This document shows positions 11,377 to 23,303 of a DNA stretch of 64,000 nt, piece by piece; position 1 is the stretch's first letter, and the number at the start of each line of letters is the position of its first letter. This DNA comes from Gymnothorax reevesii (Eukaryota > Chordata > Actinopteri > Anguilliformes > Muraenidae), in contig CM056573.1 of assembly GCA_029721435.1 (NCBI GenBank), positions 49,822,501 to 49,886,500 of the forward strand, read 5' to 3'. Under the pieces are notes generated by a model, which did no database searches, was not told the origin of the DNA, and saw nothing but the letters and a program-made list of their open reading frames with translations. The translations under genes and the position numbers were made by a program.

Positions 11377-11685
11377 TAATATTTAGAGATAATTTGTTTG
11401 CATCAAACCAAAACTTGAGCTTTTCCAACTCACCAGTAACAACTTCCAAAAGCTGCTAAAGATTCTTCCCAGCACAAAAAACATTAGTGTCATCCGCAAA
11501 AACAACATAATTAAAAAAATTAGAGACCTTGCAAATATCATTAATATACAGAATTAATAATTTTGGTCCTAGTATTGACCCTTGTGGTATACCACATGTA
11601 ATATTTGAAAGAGTAGACCGAATAATGCCCATCAGGACAAACTGATGTCTATGTTCAATATAGCTCTTTAGTCAATTTCGTCCTA
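11377..11685 (-). pseudogene. Non-LTR retrotransposon RT fragment
   Basis: On the minus strand the reading is SNITCGIPQGSILGPKLL, then ILYINDICKVSNFF, then FADDTNVFCAGKN followed by a stop, then ELEKLKFWFDANKLSLNI. The GIPQGS motif and the FADD catalytic motif identify a LINE reverse transcriptase palm. Only the central palm and connection remain; both ends are missing. At least one in-frame stop is present. The clade is not assigned. It lies within the second Harbinger element. Confidence 0.8.
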
Positions 11686-11770
11686 CTCCTCTTATCCCAT
11701 ATCTCTCCCATATTCTTGGAGCTGGGGAGAGGAAGAGAGAAATAACATTGATTAATACATTGCATCACAG

Positions 11771-13141
11771 TCAACTTCCAACTTCCTGAAGGTTTTTTTT
11801 TTTGATCTGGGTGTCAAGCTCCATGTCCTTCAGCCTCCTCTTCTCACACTGGAGCTTGACATCCGTCAGTACTATCTACCCCTTTAAAAGAGTTGCATAT
11901 ATCGGTCAGTTGTACAGTTTGTGCATTCTGTAAAACACATATCCATTAGCACAGCATATGTGGACACCGTGGATGTCCTTCAGGCAATACTCGCTACATT
12001 TCCAGGCAGGTTGTCAGGCTGTTCATCTGTGTCCTGTTGCAAATATATTGTCGATGAGCACCACATCACTGACTGCTGATACATTATGATAATAGAATTG
12101 AGACATAAATTATCTCCACAAGACTGGCAGGTTACCTCAAACCTTCTGGAGTCCAGGGACAGAGTCTCCTCATCATCTGCTGCATCCACTGTTGCATCCA
12201 TTCATGCTGCAGATGCAGATGTGCCTTGAACCTGCACATGAAATTTATCTTGACCTAATGTAAACTTGCAAGACATGTCAAGCATATGCCTCTTATGAAT
12301 AACACTCACCGGATCATCCTCTGGAGGCTCCAGAAGGGTCAGTGTCTCACCTGACACTGCAAGACAATCCAAAGTCAGACAGTCCACATAATATCAATGG
12401 TTAATAAATGAATGAATGAATGAATGAATGAATGAAATGGTTGAGTCCATGTACAGTCTACTGGAATGATGTACCTTGTATGAAAAGGGTGGTTCTGTGG
12501 GTGGGACAGAGTCTGTGGCGGTTCCCCCCTCTATCCCCTCCATCATCAGCCTGCCTCTGTTCTGATCGAGGGCGACCTCCTCCGCTGGCGTGAAGTCAGC
12601 GGTTGGTGCCCCCCAGTGCCAGACGCACGCACCTTTTTCTTCACTGCTAAAATCAGTACAGACATCTCATTTGTACATTGTTATCAGTAAATTTTATTGA
12701 GGCACTTACCAGACTGCAGTATGTTCTTATTTTACTTTGACCTGTTGCCAAGTTCGCATTTGGCCAGATGTATTTGTGCTCTATGAACATTAAATGTGAT
12801 ATATTATACTATAAGAGATAAGAGATGTGCAATGAATGAAGGATTATCATGGTACATTTCACAAGGACTATAACCTTCCACTGCTCACCTTTAAGGTGGT
12901 TTAAAGACGTTAATTTGTGGGAGGGACTTGTAATTATGACATTCATTTGTGCAGCAAGTGTATATTTTTCTATTACTTACGCATTCAGTCGGTCCGCAAT
13001 TTCTTGCCACGCACCCTCTCTCTGCTTGATTATTGCTGCGGTGTTTCTTTTTTTGGTTATAATGCCCCTGAGACCTTCATATGTTTCCATAATTAGTCGC
13101 TGCTCGCTAGGCGAGAAGTAAGCCACTCGCACCCTCTCCAT
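11771..13141 (-). pseudogene. Spliced Myb-like accessory gene of Harbinger
   Basis: The gene can be followed as exons on the minus strand. Exon 1 (13141-12981) starts MERVRVAYFSPSEQRLIME and contains ITKKRNTAAIIKQREGAWQ, a trihelix/Myb-like DNA-binding helix set, ending at a GTAAGT donor. Exon 2 (about 12646-12475) encodes an acidic stretch with DFTPAEEVALDQNRGR and ends before GTACAT. Exon 3 (12356-12310) encodes ETLTLLEPPEDDP before GTGAGT. Exon 4 (12206-12136) encodes DDEETLSLDSRRFE. A last exon near 11771-11865 is a charged coiled coil (LQCEKRRLKDMELDTQIKKK) and stops at 11771. A one-base slip in the G6 run of exon 2 is needed to keep frame, so it is probably inactive. In known Harbingers this protein helps bring the nuclease to the nucleus and to DNA. 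Confidence 0.6.
12404..12437. repeat. (TGAA)n microsatellite
   Basis: Eight near-perfect TGAA units lie in the intron between exons 2 and 3 of the Myb-like gene. Confidence 0.9.
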
Positions 13142-13367
13142 AGTTGCATCGGCGAATCTGTGATTGATCTCAGGGACTATTTAAGAAATCCCTGGACACG
13201 CACTTATCCGAATGAGCTACACCTGGCTTGACAAAGCCGCGCCTCCTCAGCCTGGCTTGGCGTTCGAACAACCAATTAAGCCGGGATGGACTTATGGGAC
13301 TTTGTCTAGCCTTGCTTTTCCATTTATCCTGGATAGGTTGATTCAACTTCTGAGCAATGAGCCCCTG

Positions 13368-14623
13368 GTTAGTTGTCCGACCTAGCAACAATAGCAATGG
13401 GAGGCGAGGCTTGGGATCGGTCAATTGGGTGATATCAGGAAGAGGAAAAAATGTCCCAGTTGCTGAATCCAATGCATTTATCCAGTTGAGAACGTGTCAC
13501 GCGTTCTGTCCAGTCCCGTAACGTTAGCAACAGGGCCACTGTGAAAAGAGCAGTAACATTACATTTACTATTGAAGGTCTGGCCAGGAATATGTTCCCCA
13601 TTCTTTATTTTACCATGCTAGATACCGTTTTGAAATATCCTGAGCCCTATTTCATGCCGTGAGGCCAGTTTTGGCCGCAAAAACGTAATTTCTGTCTGAT
13701 ATGTGGTCGAAACATTCGCTTTACATTCTGCATTGAAGTCCCTATTTCATAACAACCGGTAGTCTGAAAGCGGGGTAAAGTGCATGCTTGAGCGGATGTT
13801 TTCTTCCTGGCCTTCCAGAATTTTAACCAACTCGCGTTTGTGTCCCTCATCAAAAAGGTAAAAATTTCCATCCACAGTAATAATGTTAGGAACAACCTGT
13901 AACCTTAGTACAGCACTGCTGTGAATGAGATTTGGCGACTGCTGGCAGGCTATTTTAACCCTTTTGTGCAGATATGTCCGCCAGTGGACATGGAGCTGTA
14001 GATTTTTGCACACAGTTACAATATTCTATCACTAGATGGCCCATCCGGATCAGTTATTGAATTTTCACAAGCAAGCCGAGTTCGAGCACGGCTTATTATA
14101 TGGATAAGTTCACTCCAATCCCTGGATGGATCAAGCCAACCTTGGTTTGACTTAAAGGGGTTGGCACATCCATACTACAGGGTGGCCCAAAAAAGTGTCC
14201 CTCCTTCCTCTCAGAACTCCAGGGTGGAGGAGGAACATGGGAATGAGTGGGCAGGATTGACTATTTATTCAGAGTATGAATTTTATTGCCACAAAATAAT
14301 CCCCAGGAAAAACTCTGCATTTCAGGTCACTGTTCAAGAGTAGATATAGAGGCTTTAACACAGCCCTGCTTTCCCTTTTCTCTGCTCATTGTGCCATTAT
14401 TGGCATTTGCTCAGACAGTCTTGTCACAGTTTGAGTTCTGTCCTGTGAAAACCAATTTTCTCTCCATGTAACATTAGCAACAAGACCAAATTTTTAAATT
14501 AACTTTTTTTTTTTACCAAAATTGCAGTGATCCAGGTCTTAAACTTCCTGTAAACATGTGTTTTTCCGTTATCAATGAAATAAACCACATATATACCATT
14601 AATTTGTAATTTCACCCTGTTAA
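13368..14623. other. Unassigned sequence with a second copy of a short repeat
   Basis: The 88-codon minus frame at 13747-14013 has ordinary amino-acid composition but no motif I know; it may be a transposon remnant. A 65-bp repeat shared with 4343-4408 sits at 14056-14122. Nothing else is recognised. Confidence 0.35.
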
Positions 14624-14957
14624 AGGGGACCTATTATGCTGATCCTTCTTTTAATACATATTAATAATGTTATAATGTTGGTTGTCCATGCTCAACCTCT
14701 GAAAAGTCTCTAAACATAAGATACAGGGGTTTTGCCGTAATCCAAGAACATGATTTCATGACCGTGATTTCCTCTCTGAACAGCTCCTCCTGAGATCTTC
14801 ACGAGATCTGGGCAAAACCTGACGTCAGGTTGTGCCGTCCAATTAGTACAGACCTAGCCAGAGCCAATCACTGCGCTGGACCTGCCCACACCAGAAACTA
14901 ATTCTAGCAGGCACTAACAACGGCAAATCATACTATGCCTTAGTAGCATCTACACTT

Positions 14958-15280
14958 TTGGAAATACAAAAGAAAAACCGCAGATCATTTGAGGTGCAAT
15001 TTTGTCAGTATCTCTCCCAAAGCTACTTGTCCGTTCACTTTTGGAAGCAAAGAAAAACAAATATTTCTCTTCCAAAAGACAATGCCACCAAAAATCAGTG
15101 GGATAGCTTTTTTGTTTGCAGCCAAGGCCAAAAGGAACGTTAGCTGATTGTGCTCAGCATTTCACCAAAAGGATAATTTGACACAGGATAAGCGTTTCAG
15201 CTCTTTCTCAAACCTGAAGCAGTTGCATCGATCAAGCGCTTTGGAGCCACAAGCTGTAAGTCAGCATATAACAGCAAATA
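14958..15280 (+). pseudogene. Possible THAP-domain relic
   Basis: The reading gives NISLPKDNATKNQWDSFFVC, then after a frameshift ADCAQHFTK, then after another shift FSNLKQLHRSSALEPQAV. The order of a short LPKD turn, a central tryptophan and a C..HF pair resembles a THAP zinc finger, known at the N-terminus of Kolobok and P-type transposases. At least two frameshifts are needed. The call rests on motif order only. Confidence 0.3.
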
Positions 15281-15704
15281 ATGTAAATGAAGCTAACAGT
15301 GATGGGTGGCTAGCAGGACCACTAGCAAGAGTTAGCACTCACAACTGGTCTCAAACGCAGGGTTTGTAAAACATCTGAAGATAAAGCCTGTATTGGTCGC
15401 GACTGTCTGTGACTCACAGACACAGAAGCTGTAAGTTGCTTTTACTGCATGAGCTTACCTGACGTATAGCCAGTTGATTTTGGCTGTAGCACAGTGGCTA
15501 ACATAGCCAAGTTACTGTTTGTGTCCTAATGTTTGTGTCCTAAATATGCAAGAGTGATATAAGGAGAAATTCTTCAGAAGAATTATGTGTGAACATAAAC
15601 CTCATTTGAAGCTAACTTTTAATACTTGTTTGTAATTTGAATGCTTAGTAGAACTGTGCACAGAAGCAGAACTTACTGTCTGTAAAACCTGTATTGCAAG
15701 GGTT

Positions 15705-17095
15705 TGTCTCTGTGGTTATGACTGCTCGATTACCAGCTACCGCATGTTAGTTTGCGTGCCGTGCTAATTAAAAATGCTCCTGGTTAACTTATATGCAGTA
15801 ATTCTGAGCAGTATGCTTGTGTTGCTTCGGTAAGGATCAATGTGGCACTTTCATCATAACGTTACCCGATTGTAGCCACTACAGTTAGTGATCACTTCAC
15901 TAATCCATGACCGGGATCAGCCGAATACTTCACAAATGTCTGAGCAAGCTCTCTGGTGCTGCCGTGAAAGCAATGCGAAACGCAGAAGCTCTGCGGTTTA
16001 TAAATGATTTTTCTGCACTACCTTGACATGATTTCATCCCCCTTAAGAAATTGTAGTGGCTAATAAAAAGTCGAAAAAGGCGGAGATTAAATAGGTAACT
16101 TCCTACACTTCCTGTAGAAGTGATCGATTTACTAGCTCCACATAAGCAACTTGTCCGTGCTAACAGAACTTTCGGTCTGCAAAACTTGTATTATGTTCAT
16201 AACACAACCGAGCTCTCTCTAGCTGTCGTGTACTATCCATAAAGCTGCTTTCACTTCGGACATGAAACAAATTTTTTGCAGGAAAGATTAGCCTACATTC
16301 AAAGTCAATGCAAAGACGAGAATACACGCGTTATGGGCACGTTAAGCAGCTTTCACACTGGATGCGAAACTAATTTTTCGCGTGACTGATTACATTCAAA
16401 GTCAATACAAAAATTTGAAAACACGCGTTACAGGCACGTTAAGGCGCTTTCACACCGGACGCGAAACAAATATTTTGCACGACAGATTAGCTACATTCAA
16501 AGTCAATGCAAAGACGCGAATACTGGCGTTATGGGCGCATTAAGCAGTTTTCACACCGGACGCGAAACAAAACTGCTACTGCATCAGCTACTGCATGTTA
16601 GTTTGCGTGCTCTCTGCAGCAATTATGACCGCAATGCTTGCGTTACTTCGGTAAGCAACATTGTGACTGTTTTATCATAACGTTGCCTGATTGTTGCCAC
16701 TACAGTTGAAGCTAACCGGAGGGGTGCTGTATGCGTCTGCCGAGTTGGGCTGCAGTTAGACCAGACGTAGGTTTTGCAGAGCTTGGGGTGCGTTTTTGGG
16801 TGCCTTTACTTATCCATGACCGGGGTCAGCCTGATACATCTCCAATGTCTGGGCAAGCTCTCTGATCCTCCTGGAGAAAGCAATAGGGAAGCGCACAGGC
16901 TGTAATTTGTCCAGTATAACAAACAATTTCTCTGCATTGCCATCGATGGAAAATTAAATTCTTTCCTGTAAAAGTGATCGATTTGCTAGCTCCACATAAG
17001 CAACGGTTCACGCAGACGGAACTTAAGGTCAGTAAAACCTGTATTATGTTCATGACATAACCGAAGCTCTATCTAGCTCTCGAACACTGTCCATA
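15705..17095. repeat. Tandem segmental duplication, about 0.85 kb offset
   Basis: Blocks in 15705-16240 recur in 16575-17095 in the same order: CATGTTAGTTTGCGTGC (15741 and 16592), CCATGACCGGG (15905 and 16813), and GTGATCGATTT followed by CTAGCTCCACATAAGCAAC (16121 and 16974). The copies differ by many substitutions, so the duplication is old. Confidence 0.8.
16241..16572. repeat. Minisatellite, about 100-bp unit, 3.3 copies
   Basis: The anchor TTTCAC followed by GCGAAAC and ATTCAAAGTCAAT recurs near 16249, 16351, 16448 and 16549. It lies between the two halves of the segmental duplication. Confidence 0.85.
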
Positions 17096-17865
17096 ATGCG
17101 CCCATTTTCTGCGAGGAAAAGCTGGTCATTCCGAAGCAATAAGTTAACGCTAACGCTAACAACACACCACAGCTATGAACACGAACCAGCAGGTCCTAAT
17201 ACACACCAAAGCAGTCCATAAGCTGTTGGTCCACTTTTAGCTGCCCCTCACTGTCCATGTTTTCTTCTAAACTCAGACCCACAGGATTTCTACGGTCTCC
17301 GGTCTACACTTGAACATGTCAACCCGTTCTACTGTACAAATGTGTCTCTACGGGGTGGATTCTAGCTTACCCTGCATCCTAGCTACAGAGTAGATAAACC
17401 GCTGTACTCACCACTGTTGTCGGTAGCAAATTTGTGCTTGAGCTGCCAGACTTTCGCACTGCGTCCTCCACTTTTGCCGTTGCGGTTATTAGAACAAGTT
17501 AATTTCATTAGATCTATACACATGTACTGCGTTTGATTGCAGAATATGCCCGTCGATTCTTTTTGGAGACACGTCAGTTTCACCCTGGAGCGTTCTGCTG
17601 CCTCGTCCCACCTAGAACCGCTCTCCACAGAGCCGGCCAGTCAGAAGAAAGTGGGCACACAGGGAGTGGGGGCCATAGTGAAGGAGCCACCACAATGAGG
17701 CGTTCCAGGCAGAGACTACTATGGACTACAAATGGGGTTTTTTGAGGATGGCTGTATGAGCAAAATAAGTACCCTTTTTTTTTACTGTGCGCTATAGGGA
17801 GTACTCTAGGGGAGTCAAAGACCAAAATATAAACTTGGAAAAATAGCATAATAGGTCACCTTTAA

Positions 17866-19300
17866 GAACAGTGGGACCTGTTGGTCACACTCTCTGTGGA
17901 ATCTGTCATTTATGTATATAAATATGTAATTTACCACAGCTGTAAGGTGCTGGAAAAACATGAAAATGCACCTTGAAAATCCTTGAAAAGTGCTTGAATT
18001 TCACTTTGGAAAAGGTGTACAAAGCCTGTAGACAGCATTACAGTGCTGTGTTTTTTTATTTGTGTTTTGTTTTTCTAATTAACTATGTTCCATTTATTGT
18101 TTGCATTTGTACAAAATATCAAAATCCCAGTTAGTAGGTGGACTATCTTGAACATGACTGCTTTTACAATCAATCTGTGAGTAATGTAAGGACAGATACA
18201 GTGATCAGTAAGTAATGTAAGGACAGATACAGTGATCAGTAAGTAATGTAAGGACAGATACAGTGATCTGTGGACAGAGGGGATACTCATAATAAAGGGT
18301 ACAAACCCTGATAAAATCAATAGGCTACATTGTCCTTCTTAATAATTGACTGTGTCGACAGTAAACAGCTGTCAGGTGGCGCTGCGCCAAGGTAAATTCA
18401 CCCTGCAGTCAGGGCTACATTAATGCACAGGCTTACCGGGGTTGAAGCCCCGGGGCCCGAAGTGCGAAAGGGCCCATCGCGAGGTTCGGGATGAAAACAA
18501 TCATCGGCAGAAACGATAAATAATGCTTATACAATGCTCTGATTGTTGTTTGTGTTGGGCCTGCCCTGGAACGGGAAGAGGTGCATTAATATTTTGCATA
18601 AATAAAAGACACTGTAATTGGTTAATGGACAACGTGTGTACCTTTTGTTACTGTCCAATGAATGAGTATTTGAATTTGAACTATGCAAATATAGCTGTTA
18701 CCCTGCTCCTGGAGTAGAAATTTAAGACAAAAGACACTAAAATGTAGAAAGAAATGTGACAGTGAGGCTCAAAAGTGCACAAATCAACTTGGGAAATTGC
18801 TGTGGGAGTCCCAGCTTTTGAGAAAATAAAAATAACCAAACTGAGTGGATATTTCAAAACTACCAGCCTCAACGAGACAGAAAGCCCTCCAGCATTACCA
18901 GCTATCCGGGTGATACTGACTAGCCACCACTGGCAAAGGTATTGAGTGCACTGGCTGCTGAAGACAGTAACAAACTGCATGCAGCTGGTGCTGACGCAGC
19001 ATAGATTGCAAGCTTGGCGCTTGGTAGGTTGGTAGCTTAGCACATCTACAACATTAGACAGTGTAGGATCTAGTTTCAGTTAAGCCTGTTATAGTCTGCA
19101 GTAACTGAAGAGTTTCACTGCAAACCGCAAAATTCATGTTTTAGTGATTTTCATTTGCTTTTGCAGTTCAGTATTATCATTCAAATTTTGGTTTTATAAA
19201 TGGTGCTAACAATTATTGTTCGTACGAATAATCATTTCTGAAATTGGAAATATTTTTGTTATTTTGACACTGCCCTTCGGCAAGTTGCGTCCCCTTACAG
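17866..19300. other. No recognisable gene; one 31-bp minisatellite
   Basis: A 31-bp unit (GTAATGTAAGGACAGATACA start) is repeated nearly three times at 18181-18269. The 120-codon minus frame at 18681-19043 shows no known motif. CCCCGGGGCCC near 18450 is a short palindrome. Confidence 0.5.
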
Positions 19301-19309
19301 AAAAGAAGT

Positions 19310-20620
19310 TTATTCTAGTGTGCTATTAGTATACTTCTAAACTAAAAATAAGAGAGTATACTTTTAGTGTACTGTGATGTACTTATCAGAGATATACTTA
19401 GCAAAGTATTACTCAAGTATACTTAAGTATACTTAGCTTATACTGAAAAGTACACAGAAAAGTCTAAGTATATTTGATTAATACTTGTACCTAAACTTTT
19501 GATTATCATACTTTTCTTGAGTATATCTCAAAGTATTAAAATTTTCATGCCTAATGTTCAAGTATACTGGCTTGCAGTTAGGCTACTATCAAAAGAATAA
19601 GCACATTAAAATATTTTTATTAGACATATTGGCTTCTTTGAAGTATACTACACTATATTTTTACTAAGTTTTTACTATTTCATGGACTTACACATTCCAC
19701 ATATACGTTTGCGGTAACAAGTGAGCTTTGGGGCAGCATAGCAGAGTAAATAGCAGATGGGTGGAGCTGAAATTGATTTTCATGCAGTGTTATTAACCCA
19801 CACAGAAATACATAAACATTTCTCTGATTTTATTTGAGAACAAATTCGACAATTATTGCAGTATTGACAGACTTGATACATACTCGTACAAAAAAAAGTA
19901 TACCTCAAGTTGAAGCAACTAAACTTAAAGTACCCATCTAGTTTACATCTAAGTTTTAGTTTGTACTGCAAGTACACTACAAGTGAACATTTAAGTATAC
20001 TGTGACATAACTAGTTGTATACCTCTAGCATATTTTTCAATTCATGAAAGTATACATTTAAGTGTACTTCAAGGAAACTTACAGATATACTGCTAGTTTA
20101 TTAGTTGTATACTTCTAGTGAACTTTTCAGTTCATGATAGTATACAGTGAGGTATACTGCCAGTAAACTATTAGTGCACTAGTTATATACTTCTAGCACA
20201 AATTCTAGTTTATAAAAGTATAATTTGCAGTATACTGCGAGTAAACGTACAGATATACTGCTAGTTTATTATTTATTTACTTCTCGTAAATTTTTCAGTT
20301 CATGAAAGTATACTGTGAAGTATACTGCGAGTAAACTTAAAAATGAACTATTAGTTTACTAGTTATATACTTCAAGGACAATGTCTAATTTATAAAAGTA
20401 TACTTTGAAGCACACTGAAAGTAAATTCAGATGGACTACAACTTTACTTGTTATATACTTCAAGCCAACTTTATAGTTCATGAAAGTACACTTTGAAGTA
20501 TATTGCAAGATAACTCATATGTAGACTACAAGTCCACTAGTTCTATACTTCAATTTAGTTTTAAATTTTCAGCGAGCTAAAGGTTTTTTTTTTTTTTTTT
20601 ACTGCAAGTATACTTCAAAG
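19310..20620. repeat. Degenerate AGTATAC-rich tandem array
   Basis: The sequence is saturated with AGTATAC/GTATACTT motifs. From about 20010 to 20560 a clear unit of about 88 bp recurs: the anchor TAGTT(A/G)TATACTTC appears near 20012, 20103, 20182, 20360, 20447 and 20536. Left of that the period is less regular. The ORFs in it are not genes. Confidence 0.8.
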
Positions 20621-20639
20621 TCTTCTTTAAGCAAACTTA

Positions 20640-21733
20640 ACATCATACTCACAGCTTATGATTATTGCAATCTAAAATATATTACTGGCAACTTGTACAC
20701 TAATGGTTTGCTGGACCACCTGTACAGTGATGGCACTGCTTGACATCCCTATGCCAAATCACAATATTTATTCTCATCCAGAGTTGCCTCATTGCAAAAC
20801 TTATAACTTAAAAGGATAATGTGAAAGATTTTTTTTAACAGTAAAGAGGATTAAATGGCTTTATTCACTGAGGTTGGTGTGATTTATGATGCGTGTTCTG
20901 AGCTACTATTTACCAGGGAAAATTTTTTTCCCTCAAATCTTTTTTGTGTCCTTAATAAATCATTTGGGCAAATTTTTCCATTTTCAGGGCCTTTTTTTTC
21001 CTTTTCGGGGGCTACTATTCTCTGAGGCTACTTTTTATCCAATAAGCCAGGTATAAATGTTTGGAAGATCTGCTGGCATTTTGTTAGTGAGTAGCTTGTT
21101 AGAGTGCTTCTACCTCAGCGCTGGTCTGCACCTTTACTTACCTCCAGGTGCAATAATGTAAACGCAATTCGTCAGTGACAGAATAGTCCCAATTATGCAA
21201 TGCTGAGAAACTGAAGTGCTAAAAACTAGTGCCTACATGTGTTTGAGAGCCCAGCGTAATGTCGTAGCTTTGCGTAGCGAAGCCCGGTGAGGTGATAGAG
21301 ATAATAGTCCGCATAAAGCCAAATCAGTTGGTAGTTAGTAAACAGCTGGGAAGCGGAATTTGAGTGCATAGGGATGCAAACTAGCTTGTTCTTTTGAAGT
21401 ATAACTGCTTCCCACATCCTGTACTTGGAGACTACTCATAACTGGAGCCAAGGCTCTAATTCTGTATGCTCAAATAATGTAAACAAACCATTTCATGTTA
21501 TTTGTTTTGAGGTACGTTTAGCATTATATACGGCTAGCTAGTTACAAGGTGCGATAGCTAATGTTATCGCTGTGTAGCAAACTTGCTTGGCTGATATACA
21601 GGCTTGTTTCTCTATCATCTTTCGATTACCAAGCACAATTACAATGACTTTGAGATGACGTACTATGTGTCTTTGAGAAACATGAACTGTATATCCATAA
21701 TGCTTACATTTTTGTTATTACCTCTATTTCTTA
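20640..21733. other. No recognisable feature
   Basis: I see no gene, terminus or array. The small minus ORF at 21226-21417 has no recognisable motif. Confidence 0.4.
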
Positions 21734-23301
21734 CAACCCCATCTCCAAAATAGCTGGGACAAAGTGTAAACTGTGAATAAAATCAAAATGCAATGACTTT
21801 CTGATCAGATGAGTCAATATGCTACTTACAATAAAACATGGATAACATTTCAAAAGTTGAAACATTTGTATCCACAATATGAGCTTATTTTAAATTTTCT
21901 AGCTGCAAAAGGTCTCAAAAAAGTTGGGACACAGACAAAAAGGGCTGAAAAAGCTATTAATATATAAGAGAATCAGCTGGAAGAACATTTAGCATGTAAT
22001 TAAGTTAAGTGGCATCAAGTGTGTAACATGATTGGCGATAAAAGGGATGTCTTAAAGAGGCTGAGTCTCTTAGAAGAAAAGATGGGCACAGGCTCTCCAA
22101 CCTGTGAAGGCTTGTGCAAAAAAAAATTGCGGAATACTTTAAAAACAATGTTCCTCGTCGTCAAATTGCAAAGGCTTTGAAGGTCTTGTCATAGACAGTG
22201 CATAACATCATCAAAAGATTCAGAGAAAGTGGAAGAATCTCTGTGCCTAAAGGCCGAAGACCTTTACAGGATGCCCGCGATCTTCAGGCCCTCAGGCACC
22301 ACTGCATCACTCACCGGCATGATTCTGTCATTGATATTACTAAATGCGCCCAGGAATACTTCAAGAAACCACTGTCTGTAAACACAGTCTACCGTGCCAT
22401 CCACAGATGCCACCTAAAACTCAATCATGCAGAAAGGAAGCCATTGTTGAGTATGATCCAGAAGCACCGCCGTGTTCTGTGGACCAAGGTTCATTAAAAA
22501 TGGACTGTAGCAAAGTGGCAAAGTGTCCTGTGGTCAGACGAGTCCAAATTTGACATTCTTGCTGGAAATCATGGTCATCATGTCCTCCGGGCTAAAGAGG
22601 AGAAAGACCACTCCTCCTGTTATCAGCATTCAGTTCAAAAGCCAGCATCTCTGATGGTATGGGGATGTATTAGTTCATGTGGTGTGGGACACTTGCATGT
22701 TTTAAAAAGCACCATGAATGCTGAAAGGTATATGAAGGTTTTAGAGCAACATATGCTCCCCTCCAGATGACATCTATTCCAGGGAAGGCCTTGTGTATTG
22801 CAGCAGGACAATGCAAAACCACAAACTGCAGCTATTAGAACAGCATGGCTTCGTAGTAGAAGAGTCCGTGTGCTGCACTGCGGTATCTGCAGTCCTGATC
22901 TTTCACCAATTGACAACATTTGGCACATAATTAAACGAAAAGTCCGTCAAAGGAGACCCAAGCCTGTGTTAAACAAGAGTGGGATCAAATTCCAATAGCT
23001 AAACTCAAGAAACTTGTCTCCTCAATGCCCAGATGCCTCTACTCTGTGTTAAAAAGAGGAGGGGATGCTACACCAGGGTTAACAGGCCCCTATCCCAACT
23101 TTTTTGAGAACTGTAGCCACCATCAAATTTGAAATTAGCTCATCTTGTGGGTAAAATGTAAAAATTTCTCAGCTTCAACATTTGCAATGATATCTCTGTT
23201 CTATTGTGAATAAAATACTGGCTGGTGTGATTTGAAAGTAACTGTATTTTGATTTTATTCACAATTCACACTTTGTCCCAACTATTTCGAAATTGGGGTT
23301 G
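21734..23301 (+). mobile_element. Full-length decayed Tc1/mariner element
   Basis: It is flanked by TA (21732-21733 and 23302-23303). The left end CAACCCCATCTCC is the inverted counterpart of the right end GAAATTGGGGTTG, and the match continues inward (CTGGGACAAAGTG / CACTTTGTCCCAACT; GAATAAAATCAAAAT / ATTTTGATTTTATTC). The 1568-bp length and central transposase gene are normal for the superfamily. Only the left end and a central fragment of this family occur in the chimera at 448-994. Confidence 0.9.
22082..23080 (+). pseudogene. Tc1/mariner transposase, inactivated
   Basis: From MGTGSPTCEGLCKK the frame slips at an A9 run, then reads IAEYFKNNVP, stop (TAG near 22191), HNIIKRFRESGRISV (helix-turn-helix region), RRVLWTKVH, stop (TAA), WSDESKFDI (first catalytic Asp), VMVWGCIS-type block [13 protein letters not shown], a TGA stop, VLQQDNAKP (second Asp) and SPDLSPIDNIW. 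In this last motif the third catalytic residue is Asp where Glu is usual for Tc1. A deletion and frameshift follow before QEWDQIPIAKLKKLV and the basic C-terminus. At least three stops and two frameshifts make it dead. Confidence 0.85.
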
Positions 23302-23303
23302 TA

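Larger units (their letters stand above)
10794..13364 (-). mobile_element. Second PIF/Harbinger-like element with a Myb-like gene
   Basis: The left edge AGGCCTGTTGTTCGAA follows CTG (10791-10793). The right edge, degenerate relative to the left, is followed by CTG (13365-13367). TTGTTCGAA-type motifs occur in inverted orientation near both ends (about 10801 and 13260). The minus strand carries a spliced Myb-like gene. A Tc1 end and a LINE fragment lie inside. No DDE nuclease is seen. The boundaries are tentative because the terminal match is imperfect. Confidence 0.55.
14624..17861. mobile_element. Kolobok-like element, TTAA target
   Basis: The left end AGGGGACCTATTATGCT follows TTAA (14620-14623). 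The right end is its inverted copy (one mismatch) and precedes TTAA (17862-17865). TTAA duplication with G-rich A-starting termini fits Kolobok better than piggyBac, whose ends start CCC. The interior has a THAP-like relic, a 0.85-kb segmental duplication and a 100-bp minisatellite. No intact transposase is present. The superfamily call is inference. Confidence 0.65.
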
